From Ceratobasidium sp. AG-K (taxonomy: Eukaryota > Basidiomycota > Agaricomycetes > Cantharellales > Ceratobasidiaceae): 64,000 nucleotides of DNA. The notes under the pieces are model-generated. The model worked only from the letters and a program-made list of their open reading frames with translations, was not told the origin of the DNA and did no database searches. Shown here piece by piece: positions 36,551 to 48,806 of this stretch. The DNA lies in NCBI GenBank assembly GCA_037039685.1, contig JAWNGF010000002.1, forward strand, positions 4,836,001 through 4,900,000, written 5' to 3'. Numbering within the stretch: the stretch's first letter is position 1; each line of letters opens with the position of its first letter. A program made the position numbers and the translations under genes.

Positions 36551-37271
36551 TCTCGGGCGATACAATGGGCAAAGTGCTCATGGTTATTTTAATTGTAGCA
36601 TATTGCTCAAAATAGATGAGCGACCTAACAGGTACAGGGTCTTATTCGGGGTGGAGGACGTCTACCGCCGGTTCGCTGTGTAATAGAGTCTGCCGTCGCG
36701 ACAGTGGCGCAAGCCACTCACTTTGCAAGCCCCTATCTGCGCAGCTGAAACTGACGCCTCGATTGGCATGGTGCGGTGTTAGTGGCGAATATAGAGGTGG
36801 CGATGTATGTTGGAGTCAATTGACAATGACACAGGAGTCGCCAAGCGCTAGTGGCCACAGCAAGGTACAGGCTGTCTCAGCCATCGAGTCAGTCGGCGAT
36901 AACGTCGATGGGGCAGCTGGCTCGGTCGCTATGGCACTGCGTGCTCTATATGATGCTCGATGAGGATAATGACGTGCCGGGGTGGGTGGGGTGGAAAGGA
37001 AATATATCCTAATATATCCAACCGGGGTCCGGGGATTTTCAGGGTCCGATATCGCAAACGACCAATCTCCGAACCGGTGCTAGTCTGGTGCCGCGTAGGA
37101 GATCAAATCCCTCAGCGCTTGGACTTACTAGTCCTTATGCCGACCGTACGATGTGATGCTTAGGAGCCACTGCCCGGGGGTGGGACTATATGAACTCCAG
37201 CCCGAGTTCCGACTCTCGCAAGTCTTTCCATCTTCTATGTCCCGCGGCGCGGACGGAATAGGACGACCCCT
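36551..37271. other. Intergenic
   Basis: Between the tRNA methyltransferase and the short Zn2Cys6 gene. One 115-codon open frame (36616-36963) has no recognisable motif and I do not call it. Confidence 0.4.
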
Positions 37272-38233
37272 ATGTCCCATTCGACCAATGATATCCCGCA
37301 ACGGCGTCGGGGCGTAGGGCCCCTTTCGTGCAGAGAGTGCAGAAGGTACGTTCAATAAACTGTGTTTGTTTGGCGAGATTCTTACTTTGTTCGATCTTAG
37401 GCTCAAGGTAATGGGTGTATTTCTTTGCGTTGCTCAGCACCTCCTAACTCCCTCTTTAGTTGAAATGCAATCGTCAATTCCCATGTACAAGTTGTGAGCG
37501 TCGAGGTTGCGCGTCTGTTTGTCCCAACGGGATCGTCGAAGCAGGACGTGGATCGAGGTAGGGAGTTTTACGTGTCGGTTGTTTTTTCCGTGCTAACACC
37601 TTGTTTCTCAGGCGGCACATACTGGCGACGACATCCCAGCTCCAAGAGACCGTACGGTGTCTGGAAACTCGCATTTCAGAACTTGAAGAAGCCCTGGCAC
37701 AATCCCACGCTATGCATTCCTCGACCCCCCACCCACTCCTTCAAGCACGCTCACCCACGTTGACGCAAACGAACACCGCTCCCTCAACTTTCCTTCCTGT
37801 TCCTGGGCACTCTTCTCCGCCCCCTGCCACTATCGCTTCTACATCACCTCCGGCGTACTCGCCACACCACACGACCTACAATATTGACAACACTGGATCT
37901 AATACATCACGTGTACACCAACAGCCATACTCCGACGTAAGTGGGGGTGCCGTCGATGACTTGATCAAATGCTCAAGACTATGGGTGGATATTCCACAGA
38001 ATTATGACCCCTTGGACCTGCAACCCCATTCGTCTATCTCTAGCGCTGGGGACGTTTCCTCTTCTTCATCAGTTGAATTTCCTCCACCATTTGTATCCAA
38101 CTCTTATACCAGCACGAGTGCAATGCGCTCGGGCATCCTACCACAGGGACAGCAGCAGGTCCGCGTCCCAGAGGCTCCAGAACCGGATTTGATGTATATC
38201 TATCAACCTTACTACTCCAATCAATGGGCTTGA
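37272..38233 (+). CDS. Short Zn2Cys6 protein lacking a regulatory domain
   Basis: The start is ATG 37272 (MSHSTNDIPQRRRG). A complete Zn2Cys6 binuclear cluster is built across three exons: LSCRECRR, LK (from a 7-nt micro-exon at 37401-37407), then LKCNRQFPCTSCERRGCASVCP. The usual linker and a coiled-coil segment follow (LQETVRCLETRISELEEALAQ), then Pro/Ser/Thr-rich sequence, with a stop at 38233 after about 260 residues. There is no fungal_trans middle homology region. The gene at 41513 shares the cluster, the coiled coil and an HSS-PHPLL motif and does continue into that region. This copy could therefore be a DNA-binding competitor of its paralogue, or the 5' half of a decayed gene. Confidence 0.75.
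37401..37407 (+). other. 7-nt micro-exon in the zinc cluster
   Basis: GCTCAAG lies between the acceptor GATCTTAG and the donor GTAATG. It is needed to give CRRLKLKC in frame. It supplies the Leu-Lys pair just after the second Cys of the cluster. Confidence 0.65.
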
Positions 38234-40065
38234 ACTTCATACATTATGCATACATACCAGCGTGATGACCGTACAGAAGTCCAGTGGCAAAGCACGCTAC
38301 ATGAGCTATCCTTTGGCAAGGATAGCCTTGAACTGTATATTTGATTATTATAGTCGAATTGCGGACCGAATTATGTGGGCAAACACGACGTCACCCGCCC
38401 CGCCCATTACAGCCGCTGTTGTCAAATACGTGAATGACCCCTTGGACATTAACTCGAACGACGAGCCAACACTTGTGATTCAGATCGTGAAAACATAAGA
38501 TAGTCATAGACTACGAGTGGCCATTGCGTCGGAGTCTTTACTTGTGCGTCTTTCTCGGACACCCCTAGATGCCATCGGGGTTTGACATGTGTCGGTGGTC
38601 TCCGTGGACACGAGACGAAAGCCCAGGCGTTCGACCGCTACGAGCGTTGTGACCCTTTAGTTGGCCGCTCCTCGGACGTGTCGACAGAACCCCAATAAGC
38701 ATGTCAAGCCTCCGGAGCATCAGACTGTTTTGATACGCCCCATTAATGACCGGGGGGCGGGTTACCCTGCCTCGAATAGTATCTGTCGTGAGGGTTGAGG
38801 CCAGCTTCGAGAAAATACGTCATGCAGCTATTACACCGAAAAAGATATAGCTAAATCTAAGGAAATGTTGCTCCGCAGGACATGTATGTCGTCTATCTTT
38901 ACTGGAATACATAATGCGAACTCGAACGTGCGAGACGATTCCGCTATTGCGATCACGCGCCATGCCAGGTAGGTGGGAATTCCTCAAACCACTCCTATGG
39001 GCGCCTATATGAACTGTTGTGGTAAACACCGACGCGATAAGCGCAACCGTCGATTGGCAGTATTTCATCATAGAGGCTTGCAGAATAGTGCAGCCAGATG
39101 TACGGAGCACCCCAATACAATAGCATGTATGCGAGCATATACACTCGCGTTGCGGTTGCTCCTCTTGATGGGCCTGACTTCATCTTTCCTCAATGGTTGA
39201 AATATGCGCCGCGCCGAGCAACAGTGCCAGTAGCCCTATATGCTAAGTGAATTATCCGGTCATTGCTCACGTAGTGGCGTAGTCCTAGCTCGAACTCGTT
39301 TCCGACACGGAATGACCCGGGGGTTGACCGCAACCGGACGGAAAGTGAACGGGGAATTGGATCATCTGTTCTGGATTCTTAGCGTATAATAAGAATCAAT
39401 CGCTTATACTGGACTTGGGGTTCGGATGCCACGGCGGCAGGTCCATCCATTCATTGTTACGGGTACCGAAGCCGGGTTAAAAAAGCCTCAACAATTCGCT
39501 TTATTGTGGTTTGCGTGAGCGTGGATTCGCATTCTCTAATCGATCGACAAGAGCCGATTGGTCAGAATAAGGGGTAGACTAAGAATGGTGGTCAATGTCC
39601 AATATATCGTCGAAAACGAGGAGAGGACGCGGCATGCCAAACATGAAAGTGTACAAAATAAGACTGCCCCTGTCGAGGGGGGAATTACTACACGCGGAAA
39701 ACGAGCGGTATGAATTAGAGGTATATCTAATGCGGCGATGGGCCTGGCGCATGATCCCAGTAATGCTTACCTGCTCACGTCCGTGGTGCCTTGCGTCCAA
39801 ATTCATTCTGGTTGTCATGTTCTGAGTGTCTATCAAGCCAAGCCCACAAGAAATTCATCCCGTGGTCCAAGTACTACAGACTTACATACACCTCCGTTGA
39901 TGATCGCTCCTGCGAACCGTAGTAATCATCACAGCCACCTGTGCGGCCACGTTACTACTTGCCATCGTCCTCAGCATTCAGACAAGGTTAGGGCCGCCGA
40001 GGCACAAAAAGAAACACGCAGCGATTTATCTAAGTAAGATCTGATCAGCTTTTCACAACCGCGTA
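38234..40065. other. Gene-poor interval
   Basis: About 1.8 kb with no supported gene. Short frames on both strands lack motifs. It may contain decayed 3' sequence of the truncated Zn2Cys6 gene, but I could not see fungal_trans remnants. Confidence 0.4.
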
Positions 40066-40195
40066 TCATTTGCCGATCGCGTAGCCGCATATAATGTCAA
40101 TTGGTGAAGGAAGATCGCACCAGCAGGTAGGGTTGCCGGAGATAGGGACACACTTGGCGGCGATAAAGGTGATTTCACTCTGCATTGACGACAAA
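40066..40195 (-). CDS. Possible terminal exon of a small Cys-rich protein
   Basis: A minus-strand frame ends at 40066 with EITFIAAKCVPI, then NPTCWCDLP and DIICGYAIGK. Four Cys fall within about 25 residues, which is typical of small secreted cysteine-rich fungal proteins. An acceptor-like ACAAG precedes it. I could not find a convincing first exon or signal peptide, so this may be chance. Confidence 0.2.
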
Positions 40196-41512
40196 ACTTG
40201 TTTCGCACAAGGTCAAGCAACAGCCGTTTGGCCAAGGACTCGGGTTCATATTGGTCGGGGCCGGCGACATCAAGCCTTTGACTTCCGTCGTTCAACATGG
40301 GGGAACTTGGGTCAAATTTGGCATGTCATATTGAAGCATCACAACCATACTATTGGATGCCCCCATCTTGGGTCGACGATCAATAACTTCCAAGTGATTC
40401 AGAGTGGCGAAGTGGGTGTCGATCAGGTAAATGTACCTTGGGTAATTCCATGTGCTTAATATTTGCGTCCAGTGCGACGCTGCCACGTCTAACATTATGC
40501 TCCGTCGAGACCCAGATTCTACAGCCGAAATAGAGACTTTAGATGACATTTAAAATAGTCCAGATGCGTCATGTATCATTGTCAAATTGATCATGGACTT
40601 GGTGGTCGCGCTACGCAGGAATGATCGAGCCTTGTGAATTCGGAGCGATCAGATTGCACATCAAGGCCCCGCATTGAAGGTGGAGCTGTAAATCCAGTGC
40701 CTATATCTTACCTTGATGCACTATACGCAACTTACAAAGTCAGGTATTGACTAGAATAAGGAGATCTCGAGTTGGGAAAGGTACGACGGTTATTAGTTGA
40801 CTTGAGAGGTGTAGGAGTAGCTAGGAGTCGGGACACTTGGTGGAAGTGCACTGAAAGGTCACGGCACTTGAGGCCAAGACTGTTAGCTAGGCTTGTGTAG
40901 CGAGGCAATAAATACGCCATATGTTCAATAGACTCAAGGTCATATAATCCACGAACTAGGTTTGGAGCTGTATATTACTGTATTGGATTACGTATGCAAA
41001 CCCTCCGCCAAGCTGGACTGATCCCACTGGCCACAATGACGCTTCCATCCGGAAGTTGAGCACTATACCCAGTACGTACGATCGTGGACGATCTTGGGAC
41101 AGGAATTGACCCGCAGTCTTCTTTACAGACGGATTCGCCATGCAACGCCGAGAGGCCCGAATGACCATACATACTACCAGGACATCAATACCGACTCGCG
41201 GCATCGCCTGAGGAGACAATTCCACGTGTGCGTACCGAGCTACAAATCTCGGCAAACCAGATCCGGCGGCTTTTCTCACGGAACTTGGTACTGTTGTTGC
41301 GCTGATGCATGTGCGGTAAGGTGCATCCTTGATCTTCCAGCGTTCCGTTACTCTGGGGCGCCTCCAGTATCACTCAGTTCCGAAGTTGTGAGGAGTGCTA
41401 GCGCTTTCTTGAATTTATGTTGTGCGTAGTGATTTCGAGTACATATATCCTCCGGATCCATTCTGCCTCAGCTCCCACCTGTCTTTTTGGTCTTCTGATT
41501 CAGTCGATAGCT
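40196..41512. other. Gene-poor interval upstream of Zn2Cys6 gene
   Basis: No supported gene. Probably contains the promoter of the full-length Zn2Cys6 factor in its last few hundred bases. No repeat or RNA gene was recognised. Confidence 0.4.
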
Positions 41513-44500
41513 ATGCAATCCAATTCGACTGTTCCTCAAGATACCGAGAATGCCTCGAATGCACAAGAGAATGGCTCTTCCGGTAGCAGGCGTCGTAGGG
41601 GGGCTTTGTCGTGTGCAGAATGCAGACGGTACGATCAACGCGGTTCTTATACTAATCTAAACGCCGCCAGCCTAATCTCCGTTTTGGTCGGATGGCTTAC
41701 AGGTTGAAGTTGCGATGTGACAGACAGGTGCCTTGCCACTCTTGCGTGAAGCGAGGGTGCTCTTCTATATGCCCCGATGGCCAGCTCACGACAGGCAAAG
41801 GCAACAGGTGAGCCTATTCTTATTCAGAGGTTGAGCAGCATGCAAAGCGCCTTGATGCATTAGGTTCGTGCTTGCGAACACCGAAGAATTGCATGAAAAG
41901 ATCATTCAACTTCAAGATCGCATATCGATTTTGGAGAATGCTCTTGGAACACTTCAAGCCGCTCATTCCTCTCAACCTCACCCGTTGTTGAGAGAGGACT
42001 TGCTTGAGCTGAAAGCTCCCCTTGGCACTGAACTTGCTCCATCTCAAGCCAAACGTCGTCGTATGGATGATAGTGAGACGGTTGAGCCAGAACAAGCCCC
42101 CGAGGTTCTGGATGCGATTGGAACGCTGACCATCGAAAGCGAAGGACGATCTGTGTTCTACGGGGGAACAGCAGGAGCCGAGTTCTTGATCAAGGTGCGA
42201 AAATCTGCTCGTGTTGTTATACTGGTGCTAATTGTCATTTAGCCCGACGAGTCATTCGACGTAAAACCTTCAATAAGCTCTTCCACAACTGGTCGACTTG
42301 GGTTCACAGTCAACGTGGAGCTCCAGCATCTGTCCAAATCGTTTCCCTTCACTCCTGTCCGCGGAAACGAGAAGGAGGTTAAGCAGCAGCTGCGGGCATT
42401 GTTACCTACCGCAGACAAGGCATGGTCGATTTGCGAGTTCTACTTCATGAACGCAACCTGGTTGTAAGTTACCATTTATTTACCTTCACCACGTCATGAC
42501 TAGTGCGGCTAACTGTGTCCAAGGTACAATCCTATCCCAAGAAGCCAGTTTATTGAAACGGTACTAAACCTCATATTTGGCAACTTGATATTCGCCATGT
42601 ATGCTTATCGACTGGGGTCTAGATTTTCAACCGCATGTATCGAACCCCGAATAACGTCGACGCGTGCACTGCTCACCAATATTCTGTAATGTTCGGTAAG
42701 CGATTTGAGGCACTTAAGTGCTTCTTGGTATCCACAAAGCTTACGTGTAAATTCATCCTAGGCATTCTTGCCGTTGGTATAACCTTTTAAAACTTCTAGT
42801 ACCTGTGACGAGGTGCTTATTTCATGCTTTTATGTCAGGTGTTCAACTCAACACCGACCTTCCTCCGTATCATCAAGATGCAGAGCAGTACCATATGCTG
42901 GCACGAGCAGCATTGGCGCTTGACTGCATTTCGGAGAATACCACTATTTCCGCAATCCAGTCAATTGTAAGCCTGGCGGAAAAACTGCGAGTTGGCGTCC
43001 TGATTACGTTCCTTAGCTACTAATGTGCTACTTCTGCCAACTGACGGACAACAAGGATTCTCCGATGCACCACTGGGCACTTATTGGTCTTGGTATAAAA
43101 CTCGCTGTCGGTGTGAGTGCCCCTTATCGTCGCTTCGCTTCCTCGATTTCTAACTAAACGCAGATTGGGCTTCACCGTGACGGCAAGAGATGGGACTTAG
43201 ATCCCGCAGAGGCGGAATTACGTCGAGCACTTTGGTGGGAGGTGAGGTCCCTATCAATCTCATGCGAACACCAGGCTCATATGTAAACACCTCAGTTGAG
43301 GGCGTTTGACGCTTGGGTAGCGATTGGGCTCGGCCGGCCACCGAGTATCGCCGCGTAAGAGCCACTACAATGGTCATCTTATGATCCGAATATTCACGTT
43401 TGGACCTAGCATACATACAGATACCGAATGGCCAAAGGATCCGGAAGCGAAGATGAACGAGGATGGCTTGATTGAACCAAGTTGTGCGTCCAAACATATC
43501 CCAACTTCCTTGAGCCTTCATCTAATGCTTGGGACAGACCAACGGGTGAAGTTTGTATTTGCCAGGCTACTCTTGGAGGTCTTAGACGGGGTATGGAACT
43601 ACCGTATCCCTAGACGATGTCCAAACTCAATCGAATATTTTAGGCCTTTAGTGCAACTGCGCCATCATACGAGAAAGTGCTGAAATTACACAGGCGGCTT
43701 CGCGAGTTCGAGGGCCCACCTCACTTGCATGTTCCGGGCTTTCTCGGCAACAAATACAAAGAGACAGCACTATATGTCGACAATCCACTTCAACTCGAGC
43801 GTCATCTGACATTCTGTGTGCCGGAGACAATTCTAATACATTTGCACCGGAGCTTCTTTGCACGGGCGATTACCGAGTCCCCTGACGACCCACTCAAGAG
43901 CCGATATGCAGATTCAGTTATGGCTATCCACGAATCCGTCTGTAGGTGGGGTTTCTATGACCCGATTCAGGCCTCGCTCACCAGGATCTTCCTACTAGTA
44001 CGGTATTTAGCAGCGGTCAAAAGCCTCTTCAGTCTTCTACCGGATCTTACTATGAGATTTTGGTTGTTTTGGAGTCATGCTTTCTCTGGCGCAGTAAGCT
44101 TCGCGTTCCCTTTGATATTGCGGGCATATGATAACTAAGCATATATACAGACTATCCTCGCCGCATTAGTTATTCGCTGCCCAGGATCATCGCTTTCAGC
44201 AGCCGCGTTGAAGGGGTTAGATGATGTCTCCGAACTATTCAGCCAGGCACAAAACGCCTGCCGCGCACGGAGGGCTTTGGTATGTTACCTTCGGAAACTC
44301 AGTGGCGTGAAGGCTGACCGCATTCAATCTAGCCAACCATTCTAAAGCTTCATCAACGGGCCCATTTTGCGTTCAAGGAATATCACTCGGGTCACCCAGC
44401 GATCATTTCGCTTAATAACAGCCCTCTACCAATTCCGATAGTGGAAGAGAAGATAATACCTTGATAGGCGGTCGAACTCGGATCATTACCTTTCAGGGGC

Positions 44501-44943
44501 ACACAACTGGGTACCGAAGTGGCCAGTCCACCAGTTCAACCTTATCCCCTTATTCCGACGAATCGGGCAGTGTTGCATCAGGAATTGCAATGGCAGATCC
44601 ATTAAGTGACCCACACGCTTTGGACTCGTACTTGAGTAGCTATCCCCAGGGCGTGAATATACCCTCCAGCTCTGGCGCACTCTCGAGCCATCATCATATG
44701 GATCCCAGTCACTCGCACTTCGATTCCGGTTGTGACGATCCACTCGTCGCACCTCATCCAGGGATGCTCGGTCCACAATCTCCCACCTCCTATTATAATT
44801 ACCCACCGACTAATGCCTATACCTATCCAGGGCAACAACCGCTGCCCTTTTCACAACAGAGACAACCTCCAACTCCAAACAATGTAGACTATACTTGGCA
44901 GGCATTGATGGCCAGCATTGGCGTGCAAGGCAGATCCACTTAA
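41513..44943 (+). CDS. Fungal Zn2Cys6 transcription factor with fungal_trans-like region
   Basis: The start is ATG 41513 (MQSNSTVPQDTENAS). The zinc cluster reads ALSCAECRR, then LKLRCDRQVPCHSCVKRGC, split by one intron. A coiled coil follows (LHEKIIQLQDRISILENAL), then a linker with a basic patch AKRRRMDD. The middle homology region extends from about 42.2 to 44.4 kb, including MLARAALALDCISENTTISA, IGLGIKLAV, IGLHRDGKRWDLDPAEAELR and ALWWEL-RAFDAW, the helical pattern of fungal_trans domains. The C-terminal tail is Pro/Gln/His-rich, ending DYTWQALMASIGVQG. Such factors regulate secondary metabolism, nutrient use or drug response; the target is unknown. The splice pattern near 44.2-44.5 kb is uncertain. 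Confidence 0.78.
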
Positions 44944-45085
44944 ATTATTATAATGATTTGTTGTATCAATACTACGGACTTATTGCCCAAACACACTGTT
45001 TGAAACATTTGACTTTGCCAAATGGATTTGATCACAAGAGAAGATCGCATCACGTGCCCAGCCCGACATTCAGACGAACACCAAC

Positions 45086-46233
45086 ATGTCTTTAAGACCA
45101 ACTGTTGCTTTACATGGTGCTCTACCTGTGCTACAACCTGAATATTATTATTCGGATACATTTATAGTGCCCTTACGCCTGGATATTGAAAGCCTATTAA
45201 TCGAGTTTGTCGAATGCTTGCACAAGAGCTCCGATCATGACGGGGCGCATGATCGTTCGAGTAACACCACCGACCAGAACGGAACGCTCGGAGACGACAA
45301 CAGTTTTATTGTCTTCAAAAAATGCTGGGTTTCTAGTAACTGGAACTTTGTGCACTTACGCTGTCTCGATCCCATCGGGCGGGTCGCATTCTTACACGTG
45401 TTGCATCGTATGTTTATTGGTGAGTGAGGCTAGGCATTAACGCTCTCGATTCGGCCTACGTGTTATGATCGACTGGTGTAATACAGAAGCTGCTCTTGCT
45501 TACTCCGACACGCTGATGCGACTCGGAGCACTCTATGGATTGTACACATTCCACATGACCCAACCTGCACAGTTGTATGAGATTCTGGCTATACCTATTC
45601 CCCTCGGTACGTATTTGATACCGGTTTAACCTTTGTTGGTACATAAAACTGATTGACGCGCGTCGCCATTTTCTGGTGCATCGCGATATTTTCGGCGGTG
45701 AATGGCAGATCACCTCCTGCAGCTTTTTCAAGTACCCCTAAACTTTCAAGGCCCCCGCAAGCTTGTTGCCGCGCATCTTATCACAACCCTAATCTCGCGG
45801 GATGCCTTTAGATTATTGCCTGTTTACGACCTACGCCCGTTAAACCCCACGGTACTTCCACAGACGTTCGTCACCATCAGTACCACGGACCAGGATCCTT
45901 TCCCCCGCGGTCCCGGCCGCGTGACCCCTCCCCAATCGACTGCGAACGGCAAGACGCGCGGTGGATGAATTGCAGACTTTCCTTGATGGGGACTCTCCAC
46001 GCATGGCCTCTAGGGAAATAGGATCTCTTCCATCTTTTGCGGATTATACAGGCCGCCGTATGCATATGACAAACGCAGCAGGAGCCAAAGCAACGAGTGA
46101 CGCAATTCGGGAAACTAGTCAAAATCTCCAAAACGCGGAAGATATGCTAGCGCGGGAAGGAGTTCCCGTTGAGGTGGATCCAGAGCTCCGCAGTGGGCAC
46201 CTACTCAGCCTCGTGCGTCGAGCATCGGAGTGA
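45086..46233 (+). CDS. SNAPC1/SNAP43-like snRNA-activating complex subunit
   Basis: The start is ATG 45086 (MSLRPTVALHGALPVLQ). Exon 1 gives DIESLLIEFVECLHK and WVSSNWNFVHLRCLD. After a GTGAGT...CAG intron comes EAALAYSDTLMRLGALYGLY, then THMTQP-like FHMTQPAQLYEILAIPIPL. This is the core of SNAP43-type proteins, which help place RNA polymerases II and III on snRNA promoters. After a 93-nt intron, DHLLQLFQVPLNF and LISRDAFRLLPVYDLRPLNP follow. The frame then changes between about 45890 and 45960 to reach DELQTFLDGDSPRM and the stop at 46233. A missed intron or one-base error there is likely. The family call rests on overall pattern. Confidence 0.6.
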
Positions 46234-47090
46234 TCCCAATATTCAAGGATGAGCCAGTTCGACAGTCATTCAGGACCGCACTGCGTGGGGAAGAGTCGGC
46301 AATCATTGTACGTTGCTTCACCCTGCTGGCGAACGCTTACTAACTTTCCTCGGTGCCAGCTAAAGTCTACCCCTTGACATGAGCGAGCAAGATCCGCCTC
46401 TCCTTCCTCATAACTTTCCAATTGTAGAGACTTGACCCTTCACGGAATGCCATGTCGTTCTATCCACGCAAGGCTCGGTCGAAAAGCAAGTCGCGCGTTC
46501 CGCTTCCCGTTCGATTGGCGTTGGTTGAGCTTGGCTGCGACCATCCCTACTAACGACTCTATTAGCTTCTCTATACCCCAAACACTCTGATCGGCCACTC
46601 ACATTCATTTCGGTCACCAAACGCCATAGTGCCCTGGCTCCTGTCGCTATCAGTTGTTCGCAAGCTGTCGGTGTCGAGTGGTTGCGGTGAGCTAGTCAAA
46701 CTCGCCTCCAACGTACGATAGAACGTTTGCTTCGAACCTCCCATCCCGGTCGGCAAATTTCGATATGAATATGCTCGCCACCGCCCTCGATACCCGCCAT
46801 GTTCGAGAACAACCTACGGATCGAACGCTCAACGCCGTGCATGCAGGCACAATTTTGGTGGGATATCGTACCGTTGGGAAGTCCTGCTGCTAATTGTCAG
46901 TACTCAGCGGAGAAATCCGCAAACGACTGGGTATTGGTAACTTTTTGCGACTCGCATTCGCTTTGCTCCGTGCACGCTCCAATGCACACAAGTCCCGAGT
47001 GAAAAGCATCAGGAATGCCTCAGGCTGAGTACTTAACTCTTGGCCTGACTGGGGACACATGGTGGGAGGGACAATGATTTAGATTACACC
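46234..47090. other. Intergenic
   Basis: Between the SNAPC1-like gene and the secreted DPBB gene (minus), so mainly two 3' flanks. Short frames only, none supported. Confidence 0.4.
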
Positions 47091-47889
47091 TTACGGCGCA
47101 AACAGACATAGAATGACAGCTACAGAAACGAATGTCTACAGGCGATGGAAAGTCCGTTAACATAATCCACAAGATACGGAGATTAAGCAAGCTGTGCAAT
47201 GGGTTCAGCATAATAGCCGTGTGCAGGGAAGATATGGGCCTCACCTCCCAATTGATAGTAGCGACCCCCTGGTCCAAATTCTTGGCGACCGCCCTAAATA
47301 CCTTGGGCGACACATCTACTCGCATGTTAGGCATGGAACATCTTTGAAGACTTATTGCCACCCACCCAAATCACCGCTACCGCAGCCTGGACAGCTATCG
47401 ACAACCTTAGCATAGCATGATTTTCCATTCTTGGTATTAGTAATCTTGACCCGCTGAAAGAAGGAAAGGCTCGGCGTTAGTTGGTAATCATGTATCTACA
47501 AACCGGATGGGCGAACCTTTCCACAGTATTGACCATTGCCATAAATTTTCGTGGGCAGAGCGACAATCATGTCATTGTCCCCGTTATACCCGCCACAGTG
47601 ACCAAGTCCGGGTTTAAACCTAACAGGAACCCAATTAGATCACAGATTGATGAACGTGTTTGATCACAAACCAAGTAGCCTTCGAAATCGTCGATTAGAG
47701 CATTATTATTGACGTAAAAATAGTAATGACATACCCGGCCGCCCCTTCCCTTGGGGTTTTTGCACGTTTATGCATGTCGTTGCCTCCAAGGGCGCGGTGG
47801 TGGATAATGCCATCCGAAGGGTCAGACTGCGCCATGACTAAAGCTAGGGCGGAAAGCGCTAACACGAAATAGATTACTCGAGTGAACAT
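47091..47889 (-). CDS. Secreted double-psi beta-barrel (RlpA/expansin-like) protein
   Basis: Exon 1 (47735-47889) starts MFTRVIYFVLALSALALVMA, a clear signal peptide, followed by a short pro-region with HKRAKTPRE. Exon 2 (47517-47619) gives FKPGLGHCGGYNGDNDMIVA and NGQYCGK. Exon 3 (47366-47453) gives RVKITNTKNGKSCYAKVVDS and CPGCGSGDL. Exon 4 (from 47315) gives DVSPKVFRAVAKNLDQGVAT and INWE. All three internal phases match. The order G-CG-ND-IVAL, CGK, V-D-CPGC-DLS and LDQG is the RlpA-like DPBB fold found in riboflavin-aldehyde-forming-enzyme, expansin-like and barwin-like fungal proteins. It probably acts in the wall or apoplast. The end of the last exon, after a GTGAGG donor, is less certain. 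Confidence 0.8.
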
Positions 47890-48488
47890 CGTTGATACGA
47901 TGAATGTAGCGTTTTGGAAGGAGCGGTTACCAGATTAAATCCGACTGGTTACAAGCTACGGAGGTTCGCAGTCATTTCAGAGGCCTCCATATATCAAGAG
48001 CACCAAAGGGCCTACATGGAAGGTCAAATGGGACCTGGGTGGTTGGCAGGAAAAGTGAACGTTGACGGTAGTCAAAACCCCTAGGAGATTTTATCTTTGG
48101 GGCACCATTCTACCAAGGCCCATGCGCCCCTGGTTCTTGATACCCAGGTCCGAACAAGTTTTCTATTGTCAGCGTCAACGAAAAACGGCCGCGAAGTCAT
48201 TTTACTTGGCAAGGTTGAAGGCGGGGCCATTAATCGATTTACGAAGTCCTAGGACTTGTTAACAGCACCTCATTTACGCGCATACAACCACTCACCAAGT
48301 TCCAAGAGACTAGAATTAATTATCGAGTGGTGCGCCTCTCAGGAACCATGATGCTTGGCACAGGGCACTACCTATTCATGGCCGATGTTGATGTTTGACA
48401 CGTTGACAATCACATGCAAATGAAGTAGCGCTGCAAGCTGCATTGAATAGTCTATCTATAATACAATGAATCCACGTCTTGAGGCTGT
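47890..48488. other. Intergenic
   Basis: Upstream of the DPBB gene and downstream of the histidine-rich gene. No supported ORF. Confidence 0.4.
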
Positions 48489-48806
48489 CTAGAGCACGGC
48501 ATTGGGAATGGCCGTGCCTCCCGAATTAGCCACCGAAGAGAAAGACCCTGAAGCACCCATCAGCTGAGTTGGAGCGACCAGCATCGTAAAAGTGGAGGTG
48601 ACCACCTTGGCTTGAGCAGTACTTGTAGTAGCGGAGGTGGCGACTTGATCTAGGGCCGTGGAAGGTGCGGGATCCGTGCCTTGGGCTGTCATAAGATCCT
48701 CTTCGATCACGTTCTCCGGGACACCATAGGAGGCGTCCTCATCAGGGAAATTCTCGTAGTTATCGGTACTGTCCTCGTAAGCCCCAATGTCGCCGGTCTG
48801 GGAAGC
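48489..48806 (-). other. In-frame open extension after the His-rich stop codon
   Basis: Directly after the TAG at 48807-48809, the same frame stays open for 105 codons (GDIGAYEDSTDNYENFPDED, later VIEEDLMTAQG and SSVANSGGTAIPNAVL) to a second stop at 48489. Composition is acidic and Ser/Thr-rich, like the end of the preceding frame, so it looks like former or conditional coding sequence. Confidence 0.45.
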
